DNA from: Faecalicatena contorta
GTDB taxonomy: Bacteria > Bacillota > Clostridia > Lachnospirales > Lachnospiraceae
Reading direction: 5' to 3'
Length of the DNA stretch: 55,263 nt
Assembly (NCBI RefSeq): GCF_003149105.1
Contig: NZ_QGDS01000020.1
Location: forward strand, 1 to 55,263
Shown here: positions 42,946 to 51,764 of the stretch, one piece after another
Position numbering within the stretch: the first letter of the stretch is position 1
Layout: each line of letters starts with the position of its first letter
The notes under the pieces: generated by a model
Databases searched by the model: none
What the model saw: only the letters and a program-made list of their open reading frames with translations
What the model was told of the DNA's origin: nothing
Translations under genes and position numbers: made by a program

Positions 42946-44205
42946 ATGTTTAAAATGTTTCCTGATTTAACCAAGGAAGAAGTAATTGACTATAGTATAA
43001 AATATGTAAATCCAGGTAAGACACAGGAGTGGATTGACCGTAATATCAACCTTATTATGGAGAAAAGAGAAGGCTATGCTTTTTGGGATATGAATGGGAA
43101 AAAGTATCTGGATATTCATATTAATGGAGGTACCTTTAATCTGGGACACAGAAATCCGGAATTGATTGAGGCTATGATCCAGGCAACCAGGGATTTTGAT
43201 ATTGGAAATCATCATTTTGCATCGGCTGCACGTGCTATGCTGGGAAAACGCATGAATGAGGTGACGCCTGAGGGGCTGCAATACTGTGTGTTTTCCTCCG
43301 GCGGCGGAGAAGCTGTAGATGTAGCAATTAAAAGTGCAAGGTATACCACAAAAAGAAAGAAAATCATATCTATAAAAGGCTGTTACCACGGACATACTGG
43401 ATTTTCTGTATCCACCGGAGATGCCATATTTAAAGATCCTTTTCTGGCGGGCGGAGAGGACGGATGCTTTGTCCAACTGCCATTAAATGATCTTGAGGCA
43501 ATGGAACAGGAATTAAAAAAGGAAGACACTGCGGCAGTTATGATTGAGTCTATTCTTGCAACTTATGGATTTCAGATTCCAAATTCCGGTTATCTGAAAA
43601 CTGTAAAGGAACTGTGTGAAAAATACGGTGCACTTTATATTGCAGATGAGGTGCAGACGGGACTTATGAGAACTGGAAAAATGTGGAGCATTGACCACGA
43701 AGGATTCACTCCGGATATTCTTGTAACTGCCAAGGGCTTCTCGGGAGGGATATATCCGATTTCCTGCACTGTGTTAAATAGGAAATCGGCAAAATGGCTG
43801 TTTGAGGCAGGGAGAATGCATGGCTCGACAACGGGAGGTTCGGAAATCGGCTGTATGGTGGCACTCAAGATGCTGGAAATTACTACAAGGCAATCCACCA
43901 TTGATAATATTCATAAAAATACAAAACGTATGACAGATTTTGCGAACCGGATGATAGACAAAACGGACGGGTTTCTGAAAGGATACAGCCAGCGAGGCGT
44001 CATCATGGGAATGGACTTTGATGTGGAGGATGCCAGTAAAACTGTGAGTCCGGCATTGTTTGAAAATGGAGTGTGGGCCCATAATTCCAGATTACGCCCT
44101 TGTGTCCTGCAGTTTAAGCTGGGGCTGCTGGCAGATGATGCTTATATGGAACAGCTTTTTGACAAGATGGAAAAAGGAATTCTTCTTGCAGCTTTCAGAA
44201 AATAA
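42946..44205 (+). CDS. Class III PLP-dependent aminotransferase or phospho-lyase, first of a tandem pair
   Basis: A 419-residue fold-type I PLP enzyme. The catalytic lysine is K263 in TAKGFSGG, and D234 in IADEVQTG binds the pyridine nitrogen; GCYHGHTG is the usual class III segment. AAGGAG precedes ATG 42946; a TTG at 42904 would extend it but lacks a ribosome site. It has a close tandem paralogue just downstream. The substrate is unknown. Because an APH-type kinase follows, one or both could act as phospho-lyases on a phosphorylated amino alcohol, as the related vertebrate ETNPPL and PHYKPL do, rather than as aminotransferases. Confidence 0.8.
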   Translation: MFKMFPDLTKEEVIDYSIKYVNPGKTQEWIDRNINLIMEKREGYAFWDMNGKKYLDIHINGGTFNLGHRNPELIEAMIQATRDFDIGNHHFASAARAMLGKRMNEVTPEGLQYCVFSSGGGEAVDVAIKSARYTTKRKKIISIKGCYHGHTGFSVSTGDAIFKDPFLAGGEDGCFVQLPLNDLEAMEQELKKEDTAAVMIESILATYGFQIPNSGYLKTVKELCEKYGALYIADEVQTGLMRTGKMWSIDHEGFTPDILVTAKGFSGGIYPISCTVLNRKSAKWLFEAGRMHGSTTGGSEIGCMVALKMLEITTRQSTIDNIHKNTKRMTDFANRMIDKTDGFLKGYSQRGVIMGMDFDVEDASKTVSPALFENGVWAHNSRLRPCVLQFKLGLLADDAYMEQLFDKMEKGILLAAFRK

Positions 44206-44229
44206 ATAAAACGGGGAGGAGGAAAACAT

Positions 44230-45495
44230 ATGTTTTTAAATAATCCGGAATATACGAAAGAAAAGGTAAAGCATGACTGTATCACCTGTTGGAATCCCAG
44301 CAGAACCCTGGCATGGCCGAAGATGGGGGGTGATATTATCATGGGAAAACGAGAAGGATACTATTTTTGGGATATTGATGGGAAGAAATATATGAATCTT
44401 CATTTAAACGGAGGGACCTTTAATGTGGGACACCGTAATCCAGAAGTCATTGGTGCCATGAAAGAAGCGATAGAAGAGTTTGATATAGGCAATCATCATT
44501 TTGGTTCTGTTGCAAGAGGTTATCTTGCCAAAAAGCTGGTGGAGACAGCAACGGAAGGAATGCAATATTGTATTTTCTCAAGCTGTGGAGGAGAAGCTGT
44601 GGATGTGGCAATTAAAAGTGCCCGCTATGCAACAAAACGAAGAAAAATCGTATCTTTGATGAAATGCTATCATGGACATACAGGTCTTGCCCTGGACTGC
44701 GGGGACAATCTGTATAAGGAAAAGTTTCTGTCGGGGTTAGGCGACCCTGATTTCATCCAGGTATCCATGGACGATGTAGATGCTATGGAACTGGTGCTAA
44801 AAAATGAGGATGTAGCAGGTGTGATTATTGAGACAATCCCGGCTACCTATGGCTTTAAGATTCCTGCTCCCGGCTACATAAAAAAAGTAAAAGAATTGTG
44901 TGAAAAGTATGAAACACTGTATATTGCAGATGAAGTGCAGACGGGACTCATGAGAACAGGGAAATTATGGGCAATCTCTCATGAAGATGTAAAACCGGAT
45001 ATCATCGTAACCGGAAAAGGACTGAGTGGCGGCATATATCCGATTTCTGCGACTATCATGAAAAAAAAAGCAGGGTTGTGGGTAGAGGAATTTGGTCGTG
45101 GTCATACCGGAACGTTCGGTGGTTCAGAGCTTGGCTGTGCGGTTGCAGGAAAAGTTATGGATATTGTTACAAGAGAGTCAACCGTAAAAAATGTACATTT
45201 CCTGACAGACTATCTGAAGAAAGGGTTGGATGGTGTAAAAAATTTGTATCCGGATTTCTTTACTTCCTATACCCAAAGAGGGATTATATTCGGTCTGAAT
45301 TTTGATTATCCGGACGGAGGAATTGCAGCTATGAAATCCCTTTGTGATAATGGAATTTGGGCAATTTATGCAAGATTTGACCCCCATGTTGTACAGTTTA
45401 AGCCAGGGCTCCTTTGTACAAGGGAGTATTGCGATGAGCTGCTGGAGAAGTTTGAAAAAGGCATAGGTGAAGCTAGAAAAAATTTTTTGGGTTAA
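44230..45495 (+). CDS. Class III PLP-dependent aminotransferase or phospho-lyase, second of a tandem pair
   Basis: A 421-residue paralogue of the preceding enzyme; residues about 39-270 align without gaps, and the key residues fall at the same numbers: K263 in TGKGLSGG and D234 in IADEVQTG. The first 38 residues differ (CITCWNPSRTLAWPKMGGD). GGGGAGGAGG precedes ATG 44230. Both copies keep the PLP residues, so each could be active; a heteromer is also possible. It is followed 13 bases on by the kinase gene. Confidence 0.8.
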   Translation: MFLNNPEYTKEKVKHDCITCWNPSRTLAWPKMGGDIIMGKREGYYFWDIDGKKYMNLHLNGGTFNVGHRNPEVIGAMKEAIEEFDIGNHHFGSVARGYLAKKLVETATEGMQYCIFSSCGGEAVDVAIKSARYATKRRKIVSLMKCYHGHTGLALDCGDNLYKEKFLSGLGDPDFIQVSMDDVDAMELVLKNEDVAGVIIETIPATYGFKIPAPGYIKKVKELCEKYETLYIADEVQTGLMRTGKLWAISHEDVKPDIIVTGKGLSGGIYPISATIMKKKAGLWVEEFGRGHTGTFGGSELGCAVAGKVMDIVTRESTVKNVHFLTDYLKKGLDGVKNLYPDFFTSYTQRGIIFGLNFDYPDGGIAAMKSLCDNGIWAIYARFDPHVVQFKPGLLCTREYCDELLEKFEKGIGEARKNFLG

Positions 45496-45508
45496 AAGGA
45501 AAGGTATT

Positions 45509-46513
45509 ATGGCAGAATTACAATTTTCAAAAATAGAAACAGACAAATTATTACCCGTGGTGCGTCAATGCTATGGATTTCGAAATACCATGCAGATGCG
45601 TTTGCTGAAATATTCGGAAAATCTCACCTATCAAATATGGGATGAAATCACCGCAGAAAAATATGTACTGCGTGTTTTTCGGTCGGGATATCATCAGGAA
45701 GACGAGATGGAGGGAGAACTTCTATGGATTCATCAGATTAATCAAGATACGGATATCAAAACGGCAGATGTTCTTCCGGGAGAAAAGGGTTCTTTTGTCT
45801 GCAGTATTCAGGTCGAAGGACAGGAATTACACTGTGCACTATTTCAGTTTATACAGGGGGACACACTTCGGGGAATTTATGGGTGCAGGCGGCAGAAATA
45901 TATGAAAAAACTGGGAGAGATTACGGCCAAATTGCATAATCAGGTTATAGCATGGCCACAAGCAAAGACTCTGAAACGTTTTACCTGGGATATAGATGAT
46001 CTGGTGGGAGCTGACAGCAGGTGGGGAGATTTTTCCTTGATGAAAGGTCTGCCGGAGGAATATATGGACTGGTACAGACAGGCGGTGGAGATTATTCGCA
46101 GCCGTCTGGAGCGCTTTGGACGAAGCAGTGACCGCTACGGACTGATTCATGATGACATTAGTATCAACAATGTCCTGTTAAAGGGAGAAGAGTTATATCT
46201 GTTAGATTTTGATGATTGTGGTTTTGGCTGGTTTTTATATGATATTCCAACGATGCTTCTGGAATATTTTGATGAGCATATGAGTGAGGCATTATCTGCC
46301 GTATTAAAAGGATATGAAACATACAGACCTCTTTCTCAGGAGGAGCTTGCGGAGCTTCCAACCTTTATTCTCCTGAAAAAAATTGTCCGTATTGGCTGGA
46401 TTGCCACTAGAAATGATAATGATACAGTGAAACAGGTGCACTCGGATTATTATGAAAAAACAGCAATGCTTGCAAAAGAATATTGCGAAAAATATGGTGA
46501 AAAAAATACCTGA
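45509..46513 (+). CDS. APH-family small-molecule kinase (phosphotransferase)
   Basis: A 334-residue protein of the aminoglycoside phosphotransferase / choline kinase fold. The catalytic Brenner motif is H214-x-D216-x4-N221 (IHDDISINN), with metal-binding D233 in LLDFDD. It is not an obvious antibiotic-resistance gene. Proteins of this type phosphorylate hydroxyl groups of small molecules; the vertebrate hydroxylysine kinase belongs here and works with a class III phospho-lyase. The start at 45509 follows AAAGGAAAGG; the frame open from 45467 overlaps the previous gene. The setting suggests it phosphorylates the substrate of the adjacent PLP enzymes. Confidence 0.75.
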   Translation: MAELQFSKIETDKLLPVVRQCYGFRNTMQMRLLKYSENLTYQIWDEITAEKYVLRVFRSGYHQEDEMEGELLWIHQINQDTDIKTADVLPGEKGSFVCSIQVEGQELHCALFQFIQGDTLRGIYGCRRQKYMKKLGEITAKLHNQVIAWPQAKTLKRFTWDIDDLVGADSRWGDFSLMKGLPEEYMDWYRQAVEIIRSRLERFGRSSDRYGLIHDDISINNVLLKGEELYLLDFDDCGFGWFLYDIPTMLLEYFDEHMSEALSAVLKGYETYRPLSQEELAELPTFILLKKIVRIGWIATRNDNDTVKQVHSDYYEKTAMLAKEYCEKYGEKNT

Positions 46514-46635
46514 AAAGGTTCATTTTGTACAATTTTTTTAAAATAAAGGTGTTTATAGTAAAGGTGAAGCAAAGGAGCTGCTTAAGAAAAGGGGGCTCCT
46601 AATTTATATTTAAAATTTATCAGGAGATGATGAAA

Positions 46636-47778
46636 GTGAAAAAATTAACGTTAACAAGGGATATGCTTGTTACTGGAGAGAATGCACTTGATTATCTGGC
46701 AGAAATCAAATGCAAAAAAGCAGTGATTATTACAGGTGGTCAGTCTATGAAAAGAACTGGTATACTGGCTAAAGTAACAAGGATTCTGGAAGAAAAAGAT
46801 GTAGAAGTAGCAATTTATTCTGGAGTTGGGAAGAACCCCACAACCAATATGGTGTTAGAGGGGGTGGAATATGTAAAAGAACAGAATCCGGATTGTATCC
46901 TGGCAGTTGGAGGAGGATCTGCAATTGATGCGGCAAAGGTAATGCTGATTTTTTATGAGCATCCGGAAATGAACTTTGATAATATATTTGATGTAAATCT
47001 GGATGAGTTATGCTTTACAACAAAATTCATAGCGATACCGTCCACCTCGGGAACTGCTTCTGAGGTTACAAAGGTCAGTGTAATTACCTATGAGGAGGAG
47101 CGGTTTAAGAAAGTAATAAAGACGATCCATATATTCCCGAATATAGCAATTCTGGATCCATTACTGCCGGCCACACTCCCCGCGCAGATTGCCGCAGAAA
47201 CGGGGATGGATGCATTGACTCATGCTATGGAGGCCTATATCAATAAGAGTGGCAATGATTTTACGGATGTGCTGGCAAAAGGGGCAATAGAGGGAATCAT
47301 AGAGTGGTTACCGGAGTCGGTTATTGATAGGAGCCTGTCTGCAAGAGAAAAGATACACAATTATCAATGTATGGCAGGCATGGCCTTTGCCAATAGCGGT
47401 CTCGGCATGGTACATGGCGTCTCTCATGCTTTTGGTGGTATGTATAATGTAGCTCACGGTCTGGCGAATGCAGTGATTTTGCCATACTCTATGGATTATA
47501 ATAAAAAAGATCCGGAAGTTCTGCGTAAGTACGCAAAACTTTCCCACATTCTGGGAATGGATGTGATTGAAAAAGTAAAAAAACTATCTGCAGAGATTGC
47601 CATTCCTGCTAAAATGCAGGATGCAGGGGTCACTGAGGAAGATTTTAAAAAGGACTTTGATAAATTGCTGGAACATTCTATGAAAGGCTCTACTGTTGTG
47701 AATCCTATTCCGGTTTCACGAGAGGATATGGAAAAGTTTCTTAATTGTATTTATTATGGCAAAAAAGTTGATTTTTAA
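46636..47778 (+). CDS. Iron-type (group III) alcohol dehydrogenase
   Basis: A roughly 380-residue Fe-ADH: NAD-binding motif AVGGGSAIDAAK, PSTSGTASEVT, and metal ligands in AAETGMDALTHAMEAY (D and first H) and GMVHGVSHAFGGMYNVAHG (two further H). It interconverts an alcohol and an aldehyde; with the GabT-like gene next to it, reduction of a semialdehyde, such as succinate semialdehyde to 4-hydroxybutyrate or glutarate semialdehyde to 5-hydroxyvalerate, is plausible. The GTG at 46636 is the likely start (AGGAG nine bases upstream); ATGs at 46627 and 46630 are too close to that site. A 122-base gap precedes it. Confidence 0.8.
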   Translation: MKKLTLTRDMLVTGENALDYLAEIKCKKAVIITGGQSMKRTGILAKVTRILEEKDVEVAIYSGVGKNPTTNMVLEGVEYVKEQNPDCILAVGGGSAIDAAKVMLIFYEHPEMNFDNIFDVNLDELCFTTKFIAIPSTSGTASEVTKVSVITYEEERFKKVIKTIHIFPNIAILDPLLPATLPAQIAAETGMDALTHAMEAYINKSGNDFTDVLAKGAIEGIIEWLPESVIDRSLSAREKIHNYQCMAGMAFANSGLGMVHGVSHAFGGMYNVAHGLANAVILPYSMDYNKKDPEVLRKYAKLSHILGMDVIEKVKKLSAEIAIPAKMQDAGVTEEDFKKDFDKLLEHSMKGSTVVNPIPVSREDMEKFLNCIYYGKKVDF

Positions 47779-47790
47779 GGAGGTCTCATT

Positions 47791-49065
47791 ATGACACTTG
47801 CAGAGAGATGCAAAAAGGTTATGCCGCCAATGGCAAACCGTGTAACAGATTTGGGGATTGAGTATGCTTCAGGCTGCTATCTTTATACAGATGACGGAAG
47901 AAAAATTCTGGATTTTGCCAGTGGAATTGCAGTATGTAATCTGGGACATAATTATCCCTCAGTTATAGAAGCAGCAAAGGCACAAATGGACAAAGTTGTT
48001 CATTGCGGGCATAACCTTATGTACTACGCAGAGTATGTAAAGCTTGCAGAAAAAATAGTAGAAATTACCGGAGGAAACACCATGGTATACTTTGCCAATT
48101 CCGGTGCGGAAGCAAATGACGGAGCAATCAAACTGGCAAAATATGTGACTAACAGACCAGCAATCATCGCATTCAATGGTTCGTTTCATGGACGCACCAT
48201 GATGGCTGCCACTCTTACGGCATCCAACTCCAAGTATCGTAAGCACTTACATTCCAGTTTGTGCCCGAATGTATACCACCTGGAATATCCATATCTGTTG
48301 CATACGCCATATCCCTATAACGGGGAAGACACACCGGAGCAATACTTTAAACAGTTTGACCAGTTGTTTGACCGTTTCGTTGCCCCCGAGGAAGTGGCGG
48401 CAATTATTATGGAGCCTGTACAGGGAGAAGGTGGATACATCGTGCCCCCTGGAGATTGGGTGAACTACGTTCGCGGAATATGTGATAAATATGGAATCAT
48501 GCTTATTTTTGATGAAATACAGACCGGTTTTGGAAGAACCGGCAAAATGTTTGCCCAGGAAAATTTTGATGTGAGACCAGATATTATGACCTGTGCAAAG
48601 GGCATTGCCAACGGTTTTCCCCTGAGTGCAATTGTGGCCAAAAAAGAAATTATGGAGCAGTGGCCGGCGGGTGTGCATGGCGGCACCTTTGGAGGAAACC
48701 CGGTTGCCTGTGCCGCCGCAAATGCGACCATTCAGGAGTTGGAGAGTGGTTATATAGAAAACAGTTTCAAAATGGGCGAATATTTTATGGATAAGATGAA
48801 GGAGCTTCAGACAAAATATTCCTGTATCGCAGAGGTGAGAGGCCTGGGGCTTATGCTGGGTGTTGAATTCATGGATAAAGACCATAATCCACTGACAGAG
48901 CTTACATCCAAATTGCAGGAAGGATGTTTGGAGAAAGATGTGCTGATTCTTACCTGTGGCTGCTACAAAAATGTAGTACGTTTTATTGCACCGCTTATTG
49001 TAAACAGATACGATATTGATACTTGTGTAAGGACATTTGATGAGGTGCTGGGTACTCTTGTATAA
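47791..49065 (+). CDS. 4-aminobutyrate-type aminotransferase (GabT/DavT-like)
   Basis: A 424-residue class III aminotransferase with the standard omega-amino-acid pattern: FANSGAEANDGAIKLAK, SFHGRT, EPVQGEGGYIVPP, LIFDEIQTGFGRTG (D241) and catalytic K270 in TCAKGIANGFPLSA. It probably transfers the amino group of 4-aminobutyrate, 5-aminovalerate or a similar omega-amino acid to 2-oxoglutarate. It clearly belongs to a different subgroup from the tandem pair at 42946-45495. AAGGAGG precedes ATG 47791, 13 bases after the dehydrogenase, which fits successive steps of one pathway. Confidence 0.83.
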   Translation: MTLAERCKKVMPPMANRVTDLGIEYASGCYLYTDDGRKILDFASGIAVCNLGHNYPSVIEAAKAQMDKVVHCGHNLMYYAEYVKLAEKIVEITGGNTMVYFANSGAEANDGAIKLAKYVTNRPAIIAFNGSFHGRTMMAATLTASNSKYRKHLHSSLCPNVYHLEYPYLLHTPYPYNGEDTPEQYFKQFDQLFDRFVAPEEVAAIIMEPVQGEGGYIVPPGDWVNYVRGICDKYGIMLIFDEIQTGFGRTGKMFAQENFDVRPDIMTCAKGIANGFPLSAIVAKKEIMEQWPAGVHGGTFGGNPVACAAANATIQELESGYIENSFKMGEYFMDKMKELQTKYSCIAEVRGLGLMLGVEFMDKDHNPLTELTSKLQEGCLEKDVLILTCGCYKNVVRFIAPLIVNRYDIDTCVRTFDEVLGTLV

Positions 49066-49206
49066 AAAATAAAAATAAAAAAGTGAAAAAAATACTATTT
49101 TTTTTGATTTAGGCATGTTACAATGCACAACAATAAAATATCATTTGCGAATGGCAAAGGCGTCTGATTCCCAGGGGATTAGGCGTCTTTTCATTATCCG
49201 GGGAAA

Positions 49207-49218
49207 ATCTCCGGAGAT
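49207..49218. promoter_or_regulatory. Perfect 12-base palindrome in the amino-acid importer leader
   Basis: ATCTCCGGAGAT lies about 35 bases before the binding-protein start and partly overlaps a possible stem, TCCGG/CCGGA (about 49198-49216). It could be an operator or an RNA hairpin. The 187-base leader holds a repeated GGCGTCT but no riboswitch that I recognise. Confidence 0.35.
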
Positions 49219-49252
49219 AGACCAATCAATAAGGAGAGGAAGGAGTATATTT

Positions 49253-50200
49253 ATGAAAAAGAAACTAATAGCAAGCGTATTGGCAGGAATTATGGTAGTT
49301 TCCGCATTAACAGGATGTGGAGGAGGTAAAGAAACAACAAAAGCTGAGGAAAGCACAAAATCAGATACTTCTGCATCTGCAGATTCTTCAGTATCCTCTG
49401 ATGCTGTTGACAAGAAAGTTTTTAGAATTGGAATTGAATGTACTTATGCACCTTACAACTGGACTCAGGAAACTGAGGATCTGTCAAATGGAGAAAAGGC
49501 AGTTAAAATTGCCAATTCAGACGGGTACACATATGGCTATGATGTGGCACTGGCCCAGAAGATTTGCGATGAACTCGGATGGACTCTTGAAGTATATAAG
49601 AGTGACTGGACTTCCATCTTTATGGGGCTGGAGGATAAGACTTATGACTGCATCATGAGTGCTGTTTGTTATACAGCTGAAAGGGATGAAATCTATGATT
49701 TTACATCCACTTATTATGAGAGACAGATTAAGGCAGTTGTAAGAGAAGATAGCAAGTTTGCCGATGTTAAGAAGCTTTCTGATTTTGAGGGTATGGCTCC
49801 TGCTGTGATTGCTCAGCTTGGAACAAACTTTGTTGACTATAAACCACAGGTTCCATCAGGCACTGCGGCTACCGATTATGAGTCTGCGTCCGAATTATTC
49901 CTGGCTATTCAGAATTCTACCGCCGACGTACTGATTACTGAAAAATCTACCGCAGATTCCGCTCTCCAATCCATGAACGGTTTAGTACAGCTTGAACTTG
50001 ATTCGGATGATGATTTCGTGGCACCGGAAGGAAGCCCGAACAACTGCTGTATTCTTTTCAGAGGCGGCGATCCGGAATGTGAAATCATCCAGGGTGCCCT
50101 GGACTCTCTTGGATGGACAAATGAGACAGAGGAAGGTCTGGCAGTGATGAATGCTCTTATGTCAGAAATGATTGAATTACAGCCTTCCGCAGACAAATAA
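49253..50200 (+). CDS. Polar amino-acid ABC transporter substrate-binding lipoprotein (family 3)
   Basis: A 315-residue lipoprotein with lipobox LTGCGG (Cys about 23), a Ser/Thr-rich linker and an SBP_bac_3 domain: FRIGIECTYAPYNW, GYDVALAQKICDELGWTLEV, MGLEDKTYDCIMSAVCYTAERDEIYDFTSTYY. It captures an amino acid or related amine for the importer encoded next. AAGGAGAGGAAGGAG precedes ATG 49253; the frame open from 49115 is not supported. The ligand is probably the substrate of the PLP enzyme cluster. Confidence 0.85.
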   Translation: MKKKLIASVLAGIMVVSALTGCGGGKETTKAEESTKSDTSASADSSVSSDAVDKKVFRIGIECTYAPYNWTQETEDLSNGEKAVKIANSDGYTYGYDVALAQKICDELGWTLEVYKSDWTSIFMGLEDKTYDCIMSAVCYTAERDEIYDFTSTYYERQIKAVVREDSKFADVKKLSDFEGMAPAVIAQLGTNFVDYKPQVPSGTAATDYESASELFLAIQNSTADVLITEKSTADSALQSMNGLVQLELDSDDDFVAPEGSPNNCCILFRGGDPECEIIQGALDSLGWTNETEEGLAVMNALMSEMIELQPSADK

Positions 50201-50219
50201 AGGGTAAGGAGCGTTGAAC

Positions 50220-50996
50220 ATGGGAAATCTGCTTATGTTAGTAGCTGCACCAACAAAGGATTCAGGACTTTTGGAATGGATCATTTTCATGGCCACAAAG
50301 TACTCGAATATTTTTTTAAAAGCAACATGGGCCACTTTGTACGTGGCCGTTATCGGAACGATACTTGGATTTATTCTTGGATTTGTGATTGGTGTAATCA
50401 ACACGATAAAAATCCATGAGGGAGATAATTTTCTGAAGAAAATCATATTTAAAATCATAAAGGCAATTGTACTGGTTTACGTGGAGATTTTCCGAGATAC
50501 ACCAATGATTGTTCAGGGAATGGTTATTTATTATGGATTGCGTCAGGGAAACATCATGATTACATCGATTTTGGCAGGTATTCTGGTAATACTCCTTAAT
50601 ACAGGTGCCTATATGGGTGAGACGGTACGGGGTGGGATTAATTCTGTAGATCCTGGTCAGAAAGAGGGTGCACTTGCCATGGGCATGTCCCATGTGGGAG
50701 CAATGTTTTATGTAATTGTTCCCCAGGCACTTAAAAATATTTTCCCGGAAATGGCGAATACCTTTCTAAATAACCTGAAGATGACGTCCGTATTAAATGT
50801 AATCGGTGTGAGTGAACTGTTCCTGGCTGCAAAGACGGCAGGGGGTTCCTATTATAAGTATTTTGAAGCATATCTTGTTATAGCAATTATTTACCTGGTT
50901 CTATGCTTCTTCTTTAACCGTATTTTTATGATTTTGGAGAAGAAGATGAAAGGACGCAATGATTACGAACTTGCAACGGAATATCTTGAAAATTAG
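50220..50996 (+). CDS. Polar amino-acid ABC transporter permease (HisMQ/GlnP type)
   Basis: A 258-residue membrane protein with the HisM/GlnP landmarks: FLKATWATLYVAVIGTILGFILG, EIFRDTPMIVQGMVIYYG, GAYMGETVRGGINSVDPGQKEGALAMGMS and VVPQALKNIFPEMANTFLNNLKMTS. ATG 50220 is preferred, with TAAGGAG nine bases upstream; TTG 50214 would be too close. It probably works as a homodimer because no second permease gene is present. Confidence 0.86.
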   Translation: MGNLLMLVAAPTKDSGLLEWIIFMATKYSNIFLKATWATLYVAVIGTILGFILGFVIGVINTIKIHEGDNFLKKIIFKIIKAIVLVYVEIFRDTPMIVQGMVIYYGLRQGNIMITSILAGILVILLNTGAYMGETVRGGINSVDPGQKEGALAMGMSHVGAMFYVIVPQALKNIFPEMANTFLNNLKMTSVLNVIGVSELFLAAKTAGGSYYKYFEAYLVIAIIYLVLCFFFNRIFMILEKKMKGRNDYELATEYLEN

Positions 50997-51011
50997 TGGG
51001 AGATGCATATG

Positions 51012-51752
51012 ATGTCAGATGCAGTAATAAAAGTTGAAAACCTCATGAAATCCTTTGGTGATCATGAGGTTTTAAAGAAAATTGATTTTGGAATCAATAA
51101 GGGTGATGTGGTTTGCATTATCGGATCCTCAGGTTCCGGTAAGTCCACATTGCTCAGATGTGTGAATCACTTAGAAACTCCAACAGATGGGCGTGTTTTA
51201 TTCCATGATAAGGAAGTGAAAAAAACACAGCAGTCTTTGGCAAAGTACCGTTCACAGGTCGGAATGGTATTCCAGTCCTTCAATTTGTTTAATAATATGA
51301 CAGTGCTTAAAAACTGTATGTTTGGGACCAGAAAAATTTTAAAACGAAGTGAAGAAGAGGCGAAAATCCTGGCTATCAAATATTTGAGAAAAGTTGGTAT
51401 GGCAGCTTATATTCATGCGAGACCGGAACAGCTCTCTGGCGGACAAAAGCAGCGTGTAGCCATTGCAAGGTCACTGTGCATGTCACCAGAAGTATTATTA
51501 TTCGATGAACCCACTTCCGCACTTGATCCGGAAACAGTCGGTGAAGTACTGAAAGTCATGAAGGACCTTGCTGCTGAAGGAATGACCATGATCATTGTTA
51601 CACATGAGATGGAATTTGCTAAAAATGTTTCTACAAGAACAATTTTTATGGATAACGGATATATTGTAGAGGATGAGAGACCTGAGATTTTATTCACGAA
51701 GCCAAAGAATGAAAGAACAAGAGAATTCTTGAAACGGTATATGGAAAGATAG
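51012..51752 (+). CDS. Polar amino-acid ABC transporter ATP-binding protein (GlnQ type)
   Basis: A roughly 246-residue ATPase with Walker [27 protein letters not shown] (Q-loop typical of GlnQ/HisP), signature LSGGQKQR and Walker [18 protein letters not shown] 51012 or 51009 is a suitable distance from GTGGGAG; ATG 51003 directly abuts it. It completes a three-gene amino-acid importer. Confidence 0.87.
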   Translation: MSDAVIKVENLMKSFGDHEVLKKIDFGINKGDVVCIIGSSGSGKSTLLRCVNHLETPTDGRVLFHDKEVKKTQQSLAKYRSQVGMVFQSFNLFNNMTVLKNCMFGTRKILKRSEEEAKILAIKYLRKVGMAAYIHARPEQLSGGQKQRVAIARSLCMSPEVLLFDEPTSALDPETVGEVLKVMKDLAAEGMTMIIVTHEMEFAKNVSTRTIFMDNGYIVEDERPEILFTKPKNERTREFLKRYMER

Positions 51753-51764
51753 GGAGGTAGAAAC

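Noticed and set aside
45509..46513. Aminoglycoside resistance gene
   Set aside because: It has only the general APH-fold catalytic motifs and lies between amino-acid metabolism genes; nothing points to an antibiotic substrate.
49115..49252. Extended start for the amino-acid binding lipoprotein
   Set aside because: It has no ribosome site, and the lipoprotein signal clearly begins at 49253.
49066..49252. Amino-acid riboswitch upstream of the importer
   Set aside because: A repeated GGCGTCT and a short palindrome are present but no known aptamer core is recognisable.
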